64,000 nucleotides of DNA, taken from CAVQXR01 sp963717955 (GTDB lineage: Bacteria > Actinomycetota > Thermoleophilia > Gaiellales > Gaiellaceae). The position numbers and the translations under genes are program-made. Under the pieces are notes generated by a model. That model had not been told where the DNA came from. It saw only the letters and a program-made list of their open reading frames with translations, and ran no database searches. Location of the stretch: NCBI GenBank assembly GCA_963717955.1, contig CAVQXR010000001.1, positions 930,001-994,000 of the forward strand, in the 5' to 3' direction. This document shows positions 7,652-15,182 of this stretch, in pieces (position 1 is the first letter of the stretch; every line of letters starts with the position of its first letter).

Positions 7652-10188
7652 AGGCGGTCGTGATGGCGGGTGGGGAGGGGACGCGCCTGCGGCCGCTCAC
7701 CTCGAACCAGCCCAAGCCGATGGTGCCGATCGTCGGGCGGCCGTGCATGGAGCACATCGTCGAGCTGCTCGCCCGTCACGGGATGACGGACGTGATCGCC
7801 ACGCTCGCGTTCATGCCGGGGGCGATCCGCAGCTACTTCGACACGGGCGAGGTGCTCGGGGTGCGGATGCAGTACTCGGTCGAGGAGATCCCGGCCGGAA
7901 CCGCCGGGTCGGTCGCGCTGGCCGCCGACCAGCTCGACGACACGTTCCTCGTCATCTCGGGCGACGCGCTGTGCGACGTCGACCTCTCGGCGCTCGCGCA
8001 GTTCCATCGCGATCGGGGCGCGACGGCGACGATCGGGCTCGTCAGCGTCGAGAACCCGCTCGAGTTCGGCATCGTCGTCACCGACGAGGAGGGCAGGATC
8101 GAGCGGTTCCTCGAGAAGCCGTCGTGGGGCCAGGTGTTCTCCGACACCGTCAACACGGGCATCTACGTGCTCGAGCCCGAGGTGCTGCGCCACGTTCCGC
8201 CCGACCGGCCGTTCGACTTCTCCAAGGAGCTCTTCCCGCTCCTGCTCGAGATGGGGAGGCCGCTCTACGGCTGCGTGCTCGACGGCTACTGGCAGGACAT
8301 CGGGACGATCGACCAGTACCGGCAGGCGAACTTCGACGCGCTCGACGAGAAGGTGAGACTGTCGATCCCTGGCCTGCGACTGCGCGGCAACGTGTGGGTC
8401 GGCGACGGGGTCGAGCTCGATGACCTCGCGCAGATCGAGGGCCCGGCGTTCGTCGGCAACTACTGCCGCATCTCGCCGACCGCGAGCGTGGGGCCGTACG
8501 CGGTGCTCGCGAGCAGCGTCACCGTCCGCGAGCACGCCCGCGTGACCCACGCGGTCGTCGATGCGGGCACGTACCTGGGCGCCGCCGCGATCGTGGAGGG
8601 CGCCACGCTCGGGCGCGGCTGCGACATCCGCGCTCGGGCGCGCGTGCACGAGAGCGCAGCGGTGGGCGACGCGTGCACGCTCGGGCGGGACAGTAGCGTC
8701 ATGCCCGGGGTGCGCATCTACCCCTACAAGGAGGTCGAGTCCGGGACGATCGTCGACCGGCACGTGATCTGGGAGTCCCGCAGCGCCTCCCGTCTGAGCG
8801 GTGCCGCCAGGCTCGGCGGGCTCGTCAACGTCGACCTCACGCCGGAGACCGCGATGCACCTCGGGATGGCCCTCGGCACCGCGCTGCCCCGCGGGGCCAG
8901 GATCGTGGCGAGCCGGGCCTCCCATCCGGCCTGCAGGTTGATGAAGCAAGCGCTGCTCGCGGGGATCCTCTCGACGGGCACGAACGTCGACGACCTTCAG
9001 GTCGTGCCGGCCGCCGTGAACCGCCACCTGCTGAAGACCCAGGGCTATCGCGTCGGCGTCCACGTGCGCCTCGGCGAGACCGATCCCGAGGCGCTGCGGA
9101 TCGACATCTTCGAGAAGCCGGGCGTCCAGGCCACGCCGGCGCTCGAGCGGGAGCTGACGAAGCACTTCTCCCGCCAGGAGTTCCGCCGTGCCGCCTCGCC
9201 CGGCGTCGGCACGCTCAGCTACCCGACCCGGGCCGCCGAGAGCTACGTCGAGGACATGCTCCGGACGCTCGACACCGATCCAATTCGCGGGCGGCGCTTC
9301 CGCACGGTGGTCGACTATCACCAGTCGTCGGCCTCGGTCATCCTGCCGCTCGTTCTCGAGCCGCTCGAGGTCGAGCAGGTGGCGCTGCACAGCTCCGTTG
9401 CAAGCCGCCCGGCGCCTGCCGCGACCGGCGGCGACGGCGACGGGCTCGGGCAGGCCGCGCGGCTCGTCACCGTGGTCGGCGCCGACCTCGGCATCGTCAT
9501 GGACGCGGCGGCCGAGCGGATCACGCTGATCGACGAGCTCGGCCAGGTGATCTCCGCAGAGCAGGCCCTGCTGCTTTTCGTCTCGCTGCTCGTCCGCGCC
9601 GGGCGCTCCGGAGTAATCGCTCTGCCCGTCACCGCCACGGCCCTTGCCGACGACCTCGTCGCCGAGAGCGGGCTGACGATCCGGCGCACGCAGGCCTCGC
9701 TCTCGGCGCTGACGGCAGCCGCGACCCGGGAGGGCACCGTGCTCGCGGCGGGCAACGGCGGCGGGTTCGTCTTCCCCGCGTTCCTCCCGGCCTACGACGC
9801 GATCGCGAGCAGCTGCCACCTCCTGGAGCTCCTCGCGTCGGTCGAGCAGCCGCTCTCCGACCTCGTACAGCGCCTGCCGCGCTCGGCCTTGCTCCATCTC
9901 GAGGTGCCCTGCCCGTGGGCGTCGAAGGGCACCGTCATGCGCGTCCTGACCGAGCAGACGAAGGGCCGGGAGGTCGATCTGCTCGACGGGATCAAGGTCT
10001 TCTCGCCGCAGGGGTGGGCGCAGGTGCTGCCCGACCCGGACGAGCCGATCGTCCACGTCCACGCCGAGGCCGGTGACGAGACGGACGCCTCACGGCTCGC
10101 CGGCGAGCTCGTGGCGATCGTCGAGGAGGTCGTCGGCGGGGAGGGCATGCCTGCCGCGCCCGCGCAAGAACCCTCAACCGGAGGTTGA
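7648..10188 (+). CDS. sugar-phosphate nucleotidyltransferase fused to a degenerate phosphomannomutase domain
   Basis: An 846-residue fusion. Residues 1-235 are a nucleotidyltransferase with the signature GGEGTRLRPLT, KPMVPI and GTAGSV, expected to form an NDP-sugar such as GDP-mannose. About 240-365 is a left-handed beta-helix of hexapeptide repeats. From about 375 a phosphomannomutase/phosphoglucomutase-like region begins (GGLVNVDLTPETAMHLG, then SRASHPACRLMKQALLAG). In that region the phosphoserine loop (normally TASHNP) is replaced by GVHVRLGETD, and the DGDGDR metal loop reads GADLGIVMDAAAER. The mutase half is therefore probably non-catalytic and may be structural or regulatory. This architecture is known in actinobacteria and cyanobacteria. 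It overlaps pgsA by 4 bases and probably serves cell-envelope glycan or glycolipid synthesis. Confidence 0.88.
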   Translation: MKAVVMAGGEGTRLRPLTSNQPKPMVPIVGRPCMEHIVELLARHGMTDVIATLAFMPGAIRSYFDTGEVLGVRMQYSVEEIPAGTAGSVALAADQLDDTFLVISGDALCDVDLSALAQFHRDRGATATIGLVSVENPLEFGIVVTDEEGRIERFLEKPSWGQVFSDTVNTGIYVLEPEVLRHVPPDRPFDFSKELFPLLLEMGRPLYGCVLDGYWQDIGTIDQYRQANFDALDEKVRLSIPGLRLRGNVWVGDGVELDDLAQIEGPAFVGNYCRISPTASVGPYAVLASSVTVREHARVTHAVVDAGTYLGAAAIVEGATLGRGCDIRARARVHESAAVGDACTLGRDSSVMPGVRIYPYKEVESGTIVDRHVIWESRSASRLSGAARLGGLVNVDLTPETAMHLGMALGTALPRGARIVASRASHPACRLMKQALLAGILSTGTNVDDLQVVPAAVNRHLLKTQGYRVGVHVRLGETDPEALRIDIFEKPGVQATPALERELTKHFSRQEFRRAASPGVGTLSYPTRAAESYVEDMLRTLDTDPIRGRRFRTVVDYHQSSASVILPLVLEPLEVEQVALHSSVASRPAPAATGGDGDGLGQAARLVTVVGADLGIVMDAAAERITLIDELGQVISAEQALLLFVSLLVRAGRSGVIALPVTATALADDLVAESGLTIRRTQASLSALTAAATREGTVLAAGNGGGFVFPAFLPAYDAIASSCHLLELLASVEQPLSDLVQRLPRSALLHLEVPCPWASKGTVMRVLTEQTKGREVDLLDGIKVFSPQGWAQVLPDPDEPIVHVHAEAGDETDASRLAGELVAIVEEVVGGEGMPAAPAQEPSTGG

Positions 10189-10248
10189 AGCCTTCCACCG
10201 GGCCTGCTTTACTGCAGGAAGACGGAACGTGCAAACGAACCTGGAGGC

Positions 10249-10521
10249 GTGGTGGAAGCCCTTCCCGATCTCAAGAGCCTCTCCGAGGACGATCTGAAGA
10301 ACCTGATCAGGGGGCTCCTCGAGGAGGAGCGCGAGGTCTCGTACCGGCGCAGGCTCCTGCACGGCAAGATCGACATCCTCCGGGCCGAGCTGGTTGCCCG
10401 ACGTCGTGACCAGGTCGCCGCGGGCGAGTCGTCGTTCTCGGACGCCGACCTGCTCGACAAGCTGACGGAGATCCTCGCGGTCAAGGCGGCGCCGAAGATC
10501 AGCGACGAGGAGCTGGCCTGA
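10249..10521 (+). CDS. RsiG-like c-di-GMP-binding anti-sigma factor homologue (single motif)
   Basis: A 90-residue, almost fully helical protein. RsiG of Streptomyces is an anti-sigma factor that holds the sporulation sigma factor WhiG when loaded with c-di-GMP through the motif E-x3-S-x2-R-x3-Q-x3-D. Here the stretch EREVSYRRRLLHGKID reproduces that spacing, with His in place of Gln, and continues with the family-typical ILRAEL. Only one copy is present, as described for the short Rubrobacter RsiG, which works as a homodimer. The start is GTG 10249 after GGAGG at 10243; a second GTG follows directly. The FHA and MerR genes lie downstream. No WhiG-type sigma factor is in the window, so an anti-sigma role remains inference. 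Confidence 0.7.
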   Translation: MVEALPDLKSLSEDDLKNLIRGLLEEEREVSYRRRLLHGKIDILRAELVARRRDQVAAGESSFSDADLLDKLTEILAVKAAPKISDEELA

Positions 10522-10528
10522 TGAGTGG

Positions 10529-10580
10529 TTCCACGATCTCGCGCGGCTGGCTGCGCCCCAGCGTCGGAGATCTCGTGGAA
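10529..10580. other. long imperfect hairpin between the RsiG-like and FHA genes
   Basis: TTCCACGATCTC at 10529-10540 pairs with GAGATCTCGTGGAA at 10567-10580, leaving a 2-base bulge and a GC-rich loop. No T-run follows. It could end the upstream message or control read-through into the FHA gene 45 bases on. Confidence 0.45.
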
Positions 10581-10625
10581 TCACCGATCTAGGGAAACGC
10601 TCCCGGCCGGCCGAGGATCCGCAGC

Positions 10626-11084
10626 ATGTTCGTTCACTGTCCCGAGTGCGGCTTTCAGAACCCTGAGGCGGCGAAGTTCTGCGAGAAGTGCGGCGCCGGC
10701 CTGATCGTCGAGGACGCGGGGGAGGAGAGCACGATGACGTTCCGCGTCGGGCAGCAGGAGGAGCGGCGCGGGCCGGCGGCGGCCTCCGCGGAGAGCGTCT
10801 CGATCATCCTCCGCTCCGGCGGCGGGCGTGCCGGAGAGGCCTACGTGCTCGAGCGGCCGGAGCTCACGATCGGCCGTTCGCCCGAGTGCGACATCTTCCT
10901 CGACGACGTGACGGTCTCCCGCAACCACGCGAAGCTCGTCCGCCGGGCCGCGGGCTTCGTCGTCGTCGACGAGGGCAGCCTCAACGGGACGTTCGTGAAC
11001 CGGCGCCGCGTCGACGTGCAGGAGCTCGCCGACGGCGACGAGATTCAGATCGGCAAGTACAAGCTGACCTTCCTGGAGCGTTGA
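10626..11084 (+). CDS. garA: zinc-ribbon FHA protein, GarA/OdhI-like
   Basis: A 152-residue cytoplasmic regulator. GarA and OdhI bind and inhibit 2-oxoglutarate dehydrogenase and glutamate metabolism enzymes; phosphorylation by PknG or PknB at an N-terminal ETTS motif switches this off. Seen here: a zinc ribbon, CPECGFQ...CEKCGAG, at residues 5-25; a phospho-switch-like EESTMTFR at about 34-41, comparable to VETTSVFR of GarA; and a complete FHA domain (LTIGRSPECDIFLDD, VSRNHAKL, DEGSLNGTFVN) at about 75-145. The overlap TGATG with the following MerR gene matches the mycobacterial garA-Rv1828 arrangement. The N-terminal zinc ribbon differs from the short GarA tail. No PknG homologue is in the window. 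Confidence 0.82.
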   Translation: MFVHCPECGFQNPEAAKFCEKCGAGLIVEDAGEESTMTFRVGQQEERRGPAAASAESVSIILRSGGGRAGEAYVLERPELTIGRSPECDIFLDDVTVSRNHAKLVRRAAGFVVVDEGSLNGTFVNRRRVDVQELADGDEIQIGKYKLTFLER

Positions 11085-11788
11085 TGGCGGCGACGGCCCC
11101 GCAGGAACGGGCAGCGCGCCCGAAGACGATCGGCGCCGTCTTCCGGCTGCTCCAGGAGGAGTTTCCCGACATCTCGATCTCGAAGATCCGCTACCTCGAG
11201 GACCAGGGCCTGCTCACGCTGAACCGCACGCACGGGGGTTATCGGCTGTTCAGCGAGGACGACGTCGAGCGGCTGCGAACGATCCTCCGCCTCCAGCGCG
11301 ACGAGTTCCTGCCGCTGCGCGTGATTCGCGACGAGCTCACGGCGCCCGGGAAGGGGCGGCGCGAGCGCAAGCGCTCCGCCGCTGCCGCGGTGCGCTCGCG
11401 AATGGACGTCAACCTCATCGATCTCGACGAGCTGTGCGAGCGCTCCGGCGCGCAGCCGTCGTTCGTGCGCGCGCTCGTCGAGTACGGGATCCTGGAGGAG
11501 ATCGGCGGGCGCGGAGGCGGCTTTCCGGAGGGCGATGCCGAGGTCGCGGCCACCTGCGCCCGCCTCGGCCGCTTCGGCATCGAGCCGCGCAACCTTCGTG
11601 CGATCCGCACCGGCGTGGAGCGGGAGGCGTCGCTCGTCGAGGCGATCGTCGCGCCCGGCCTGCGCTCGAAGAGCGCCGAGAGCCGCAAGGCGGCGCTCGA
11701 GGATCTCGATGGGCTCGCCGGACTCATGCTCGAGCTCTCCCAGCTCCTCTTCTGGCGTGCGCTCCGCGGCCTCGTCTCCCGCGGGTGA
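11084..11788 (+). CDS. MerR-family regulator, FtsR/Rv1828-like
   Basis: A DNA-binding regulator of 234 residues. The N-terminal winged helix-turn-helix spans about 15-80 (IGAVFRLLQEEFPDISISKIRYLEDQ, then GGYRLFSEDDVERLRTIL). The C-terminal half has the second helical module typical of Rv1828/FtsR and lacks the metal-binding cysteines of classic MerR sensors. In Corynebacterium FtsR activates ftsZ; in Mycobacterium the orthologue lies next to garA, as here. The ATG shares a base with the garA stop codon (TGATG), so translation is coupled. It probably regulates cell division or growth genes. The family is secure; the target is inferred from synteny. Confidence 0.85.
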   Translation: MAATAPQERAARPKTIGAVFRLLQEEFPDISISKIRYLEDQGLLTLNRTHGGYRLFSEDDVERLRTILRLQRDEFLPLRVIRDELTAPGKGRRERKRSAAAAVRSRMDVNLIDLDELCERSGAQPSFVRALVEYGILEEIGGRGGGFPEGDAEVAATCARLGRFGIEPRNLRAIRTGVEREASLVEAIVAPGLRSKSAESRKAALEDLDGLAGLMLELSQLLFWRALRGLVSRG

Positions 11789-11862
11789 AAGTCGTTTCGG
11801 AGTGGCACGAGCCTTCATGCTGAGACGAGCTCTAGCCCGTCCGCCGCAGTAGGGTGCCCGGC

Positions 11863-12384
11863 GTGAGCGTCGACCTCGCGTCCTACGTCCGCGACGTACC
11901 CGACTTCCCGCGCCCGGGGATCGTCTTCAAGGACATCATGCCGCTGCTCGCCGACCCGGTGGCGTTCCGCGAGGCGGTCGAGCAGCTCGCGTCGTTTGCA
12001 CGGCCGTTGCGACCCGACCTCGTGCTCGGTGCCGAGTCCCGGGGCTTCATCCTCGGCGGTGCCCTCGCGTACAGCCTCGGCTGTGGCTTCGTGGCCGCGC
12101 GCAAGCCCGGCAAGCTCCCCTGGCGGACGGTGACCGTCGACTACGCGCTCGAGTACGGCCTCGATTCGCTCGAGCTGCACGAGGACGCGATCCGCCCGGG
12201 CGCCCGGGTGCTCGTCCACGACGACCTCCTCGCGACGGGGGGGACGGCGGCCGCCAAGATCGAGCTCGTCGAGCAGCTCGGCGGCAAGGTCGCCGGGGCC
12301 GCCTTCCTCGTCGAGCTCGGCTTCCTCGACGGGCGGGCCCGCCTCGCCGGCCACGACGTCTTCTCCGTCATCCGGTTCGCCTAA
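11863..12384 (+). CDS. apt: adenine phosphoribosyltransferase
   Basis: Salvages adenine with PRPP to AMP in the cytoplasm. Family landmarks are present: VPDFPRPGIVFKDI near the N-terminus, LGAESRGFILGGALA in the middle, and the PRPP-binding loop VLVHDDLLATGGTA near residue 120. The 173-residue length is normal. The start is set at GTG 11863 because TAGGGT (11850-11855) is exactly 7 bases upstream. The alternative GTG at 11854 overlaps that hexamer and is less likely if transcription is leaderless. In many actinobacteria apt lies with rel; here it is solitary. Confidence 0.95.
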   Translation: MSVDLASYVRDVPDFPRPGIVFKDIMPLLADPVAFREAVEQLASFARPLRPDLVLGAESRGFILGGALAYSLGCGFVAARKPGKLPWRTVTVDYALEYGLDSLELHEDAIRPGARVLVHDDLLATGGTAAAKIELVEQLGGKVAGAAFLVELGFLDGRARLAGHDVFSVIRFA

Positions 12385-12442
12385 CCTCCGAGCGCGAACG
12401 GGGTCAAAGAAGTAGGAGACGAGCAGCAGCGAGGAGGGCGTG

Positions 12443-13042
12443 ATGTACGAGGGCCTGACCGCCACCTACCGATTCACGTGCCCGTCGAGCCGGCGCGAGG
12501 TGCGGGTCCGCCTGTCGTCGTTCCGCTCGCTCGAGCGGCTGCCCGGAACGGCGCACCCGGCCGTGTACGACGTGACCTTCGCCTGCCCGTGCGGTGGGGA
12601 GCACGAGGCACTCCTCCGGCACGACCAGCTCGACTGGGCGCCGCTCGCTCCCCTCGAGGCCCCGTTCTACAACGTCATGACCGGCCGTCTCGAGCACGCG
12701 CGCGGCGAGCTCGCCGAGCATGCCCTCGCCCAGCTCGCCCGCGGCCGCTGGCCCTGGCGGTTCTTCTGCCGCTCCGAGGCCCGCTCACGCCCGGTCTTCC
12801 CGTCGGCCTTCCGCGTGCTCTCGCCGTCCCGTTCGACGCTCGCGGTAGCCGCGCGCTGCCCGTCCTGCGGGGGCACCTCGGCGAACCTCGTCTCGGCCGA
12901 GCACCTCGACGTGCCGTTCTACTGCGACCGCGAGGTCGGGGTGATCGAGCGTCCGCTCGGCGACGAGCTGGGCTTCGGCGAGCTCGTCCAGGCGATCGCC
13001 GAGGCGTCCGGGTCGGCGTCCAGACGCGTGCTCGCCGACTGA
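12443..13042 (+). CDS. conserved zinc-ribbon-like protein, function unknown
   Basis: A 199-residue soluble protein with paired cysteines that could bind zinc: FTCPSS near residue 12, FACPCGGEH near 48, and CPSCGG near 140. No catalytic motif is recognised. The ATG at 12443 is preferred over the adjoining GTG at 12440 because AGGAGGG (12432-12438) is placed 4 bases before it, a strong Shine-Dalgarno sequence and one of few in this region. The gene is single, followed by a convergent small membrane gene. Confidence 0.7.
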   Translation: MYEGLTATYRFTCPSSRREVRVRLSSFRSLERLPGTAHPAVYDVTFACPCGGEHEALLRHDQLDWAPLAPLEAPFYNVMTGRLEHARGELAEHALAQLARGRWPWRFFCRSEARSRPVFPSAFRVLSPSRSTLAVAARCPSCGGTSANLVSAEHLDVPFYCDREVGVIERPLGDELGFGELVQAIAEASGSASRRVLAD

Positions 13043-13052
13043 TCCAGGACGG

Positions 13053-13280
13053 TCAGGACGCCGGGCGCCGCTGACCGGGGTGGCTCCGGCGGCGGGGGGC
13101 GTTCACGCCGAACTTCGCGACCGCCCAGAAGATGATCCCGGCGCAGACGATCGAGGTCACGATCGACGTGCCCATCGAGATCGACAGGCCGAGCATGCCG
13201 ATGAACACGAAGGCCGCGAGGGAGATCGCCCAGACGAAGGCGACGACGTTCTGGCTCCAGGCCGGCGTGCGGAGGTGCAT
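13053..13280 (-). CDS. small two-helix membrane protein
   Basis: A 75-residue protein with two hydrophobic segments (NVVAFVWAISLAAFVFIGMLG and SIVTSIVCAGIIFWAVAKFG) and a basic C-terminus. ATG 13280 is chosen; longer versions from GTG 13289 or further upstream add only Arg-rich sequence that looks non-coding. Function unknown. Its promoter must lie in the AT-rich region to its right that also holds the DnaA-box-like cluster. Confidence 0.6.
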   Translation of the reverse strand: MHLRTPAWSQNVVAFVWAISLAAFVFIGMLGLSISMGTSIVTSIVCAGIIFWAVAKFGVNAPRRRSHPGQRRPAS

Positions 13281-13531
13281 CGGGTGCACCTTACCGGAGC
13301 GCCTGGACGAGCGGCGACGGGGGGCTTGCACCCCGAACGGGACCAAGAATTCGCCGAGCCGGTGACGCTTTCGTCCGCCTCGCCTACCAGCTCTCCGCTT
13401 TCGCGTACCGCTGCCCGGCGGGGCTTCGACCTACTCGCGCTCCGTGCTCGGCGCAGGTCGTACGGTAGGAGATCTGCAACTGGAAATCAAGCGTGGGAAA
13501 ACGGAAATCCTCGCAAATTCCGATCAAAATG

Positions 13532-13577
13532 TATTCCACAGATTTTTCCACATATTTTCCACACCGCATGTGGACAT
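13532..13577 (+). promoter_or_regulatory. AT-rich cluster of DnaA-box-like 9-mers
   Basis: Within the gene-free stretch 13281-13657 lies a strikingly AT-rich patch (about 13490-13580). It contains TATTCCACA (13532-13540), TTTTCCACA (13544-13552) and TTTTCCACA (13555-13563), all in the same direction with starts 12 and 11 bases apart, then TGTGGACAT (13569-13577) in the opposite direction. The DnaA box consensus is TTATCCACA; the forward copies differ at one or two positions. The phasing is about one helical turn. No dnaA, dnaN or rpmH gene is near, so this is more likely a DnaA-binding regulatory cluster than the chromosomal origin. Confidence 0.5.
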
Positions 13578-13596
13578 GTCCGGCAAAATGGGGAGC

Positions 13597-13634
13597 GGGA
13601 TCGCGCGGGCCGGGGAGCAGGAGCGGGCGATCCC
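13597..13634. terminator. hairpin downstream of the DUF4015 gene
   Basis: GGGATCGC (13597-13604) and GCGATCCC (13627-13634) form a perfect 8-bp stem with a GC-rich loop. On the minus strand it follows the stop of the DUF4015 gene (13658) and is followed by CATTTT, consistent with a terminator. Confidence 0.45.
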
Positions 13635-13657
13635 GAGGCCGGGGCCGGGCCCGGGCG

Positions 13658-14863
13658 CTACCGCGGCGCGAGCGCCTCGGGCGTGTACTCGCCGAAGGCG
13701 TTCCACAGCAGGAAGCCGCCGGTGGATGCCCGCCGCGCCGCGGAGACCTGCTGGCGGACGAGGTCCGGCGTGTACTCGACGCCGCGGTCGGCACAGTCGT
13801 AGTCCTGCAGCCATGGCACGAGGTCCGCGTCGTGGCCCGCGAGCTTCTCCGTGAAGTGGGAGAGCGACCAGCTGACCGTGAGGCCGGGCCTGGCCCAGGG
13901 GCTCTCGATGTCGTACCAGCCCGTTCCGTACAGGCACGGGTAGGTCATCGGATAGATCGTGTCGAGCGACTTCGCGAGCAGCTGCGGTCGCTGCCCGATC
14001 CCGAGGTCGGTCGTGGCCGCGAGGCCGAACACCGCGGCGCCCACCCGGACGCCGGCGGACCGGAGGGTCAGAGCCGCGTGATCCGCGAACCGTGACACCG
14101 TGCGCCACTTCGGCTCCGAGACCCGCTCGGGGAACACGACCGCGCCGAGGTCGTCGTAGGGGAAGCGCACGTAGTCGAGCATGATCTCGTCGAAGCCCGC
14201 CTTCGCCGCGGCTGTCGCGATCGCCATGTTGTAGTCCCACACCGCCCTCGAATACGGGCTGACCCACTTCCAGCCGGCCCCGTCCGTCCACACCGTGCCG
14301 CCGGGCGTCTTCAGAGCGAGATCGGGGCGACCGGCCGCGAGCTGCGGATCCTCGAAGACGACGATCCGCCCGATCAGGTACAGCCCGGCCTCGTGCACCC
14401 TTCGTGCGACCTTGCGCGCGTCATAGTAGTCGCGGGCGGCGCCGATCTTGCGCGCGAGCGCGGGCGCCTGGGCGATCGCCACCTCACCCGCCTCGTCCTT
14501 GAGGTCGATCTCGAGCGTGTTGAGCCCGGCGTCTGCGAGCGCGATGTAGTCGTCGAGCTTGCCCGCCGCGATCAGCGCGCCCGTCACGTGCACGCCACGG
14601 ATCTCGGCGGGGCGGGCGGGGCGCGTGACGGCCGCGGCGGTCGTCGCGGGCGCGTCCGTCGTGGCGGACGTGTCGGCCACGGTGCCGGAGCCGTCGCCGC
14701 CGATGAATCGCGCGTTCAGCGCGACCGCGACGATGCCGCCGACGATGAGCGTCAGCACCGCCAGCCGGCGGATTGCCCGCCGTCGCCTGGCGGCCTGCCG
14801 GCGATGACGGTAGCGGTCGTTGGGATCGAGCCGCCCGGGGTAGACGGGTGGGTCGTTGAACAC
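13658..14863 (-). CDS. DUF4015 putative glycoside hydrolase, membrane-anchored
   Basis: A predicted extracytoplasmic TIM-barrel glycosidase-like protein of 401 residues. A basic N-terminus (RHRRQAARRRRAIRR) precedes one transmembrane helix (LAVLTLIVGGIVAVALNARF), then a Thr/Ala-rich linker, then the DUF4015 domain: EIRGVHVTG, NTLEIDLKDEAGEV, GFDEIMLDYVRFPYDD, and SLDTIYPMTYPCLYGTGW. The Asp residues in DYVRFP and the TYP loop are the conserved barrel features. GTG 14863 is preferred; an ATG at 14959 would add an implausible 32-residue extension through a likely promoter. Type II membrane topology is inferred. DnaA-box-like sequences lie at both ends of the gene. Confidence 0.82.
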   Translation of the reverse strand: MFNDPPVYPGRLDPNDRYRHRRQAARRRRAIRRLAVLTLIVGGIVAVALNARFIGGDGSGTVADTSATTDAPATTAAAVTRPARPAEIRGVHVTGALIAAGKLDDYIALADAGLNTLEIDLKDEAGEVAIAQAPALARKIGAARDYYDARKVARRVHEAGLYLIGRIVVFEDPQLAAGRPDLALKTPGGTVWTDGAGWKWVSPYSRAVWDYNMAIATAAAKAGFDEIMLDYVRFPYDDLGAVVFPERVSEPKWRTVSRFADHAALTLRSAGVRVGAAVFGLAATTDLGIGQRPQLLAKSLDTIYPMTYPCLYGTGWYDIESPWARPGLTVSWSLSHFTEKLAGHDADLVPWLQDYDCADRGVEYTPDLVRQQVSAARRASTGGFLLWNAFGEYTPEALAPR

Positions 14864-14909
14864 GGCGGAACATGCACGGTACGCCCTCGCCGTCCGTTTG
14901 GCAAGCGCC

Positions 14910-14935
14910 TGTGGAGAAGCTCCGCCTGTGGATAT
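14910..14935 (-). promoter_or_regulatory. two DnaA-box-like sequences upstream of the DUF4015 gene
   Basis: TGTGGAGAA (14910-14918) and TGTGGATAT (14927-14935) are the complements of TTCTCCACA and ATATCCACA, each one mismatch from TTATCCACA, 17 bases apart. They are part of the 319-base gene-free stretch 14864-15182, which otherwise holds the promoter, palindrome and leader of the downstream sigma factor. Confidence 0.4.
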
Positions 14936-15005
14936 CGGGGCCCGGCCGCTTCCGGGCACGACGGGGGTGGCCGTGTCGCACCCGGTGTCGATTCAACTTG
15001 ACATA

Positions 15006-15023
15006 ACGCACCTTATCGTGCGT
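15006..15023. promoter_or_regulatory. perfect inverted repeat upstream of the rpoD-like gene
   Basis: ACGCAC-CTTATC-GTGCGT is a perfect 6-bp dyad with a 6-base spacer. It lies just after a TTGACA hexamer (14998-15003) and about 25 bases before the -35 of the main promoter. It is an operator candidate with no known owner. Confidence 0.4.
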
Positions 15024-15046
15024 GAGGGCGCCCGCCGGCAGGCGCT

Positions 15047-15074
15047 TTGAGTTTGGCCGACAGGATGGTAAGGT
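15047..15074 (+). promoter_or_regulatory. housekeeping-type promoter of the sigma factor gene
   Basis: TTGAGT (15047-15052), a 16-base spacer and TAAGGT (15069-15074) give a plausible sigma-70 promoter. Transcription would start near 15081, leaving a leader of about 100 bases that contains a perfect 8-bp hairpin (15107-15114 with 15120-15127). Confidence 0.55.
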
Positions 15075-15182
15075 GAGTCCGCGACGGGGTATGGCGGCCG
15101 CCGCCGCGGCAGGCTCGGCGCCTGCCGGCCCGTTCGCGTTTCGGTGCCGTCGGGGCGAACAAGAGGGGATTGACCACAACCT

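Noticed and set aside
13532..13577. ParB parS site or the chromosomal origin itself
   Set aside because: There is no parS-like palindrome, and dnaA, dnaN, rpmH, gyrB or parAB are not nearby, so only a DnaA-box-like cluster is claimed.
14864..14959. N-terminal extension of the DUF4015 protein to ATG 14959
   Set aside because: It would place coding sequence over DnaA-box-like sites and adds residues without the composition of the rest of the protein; GTG 14863 fits better.
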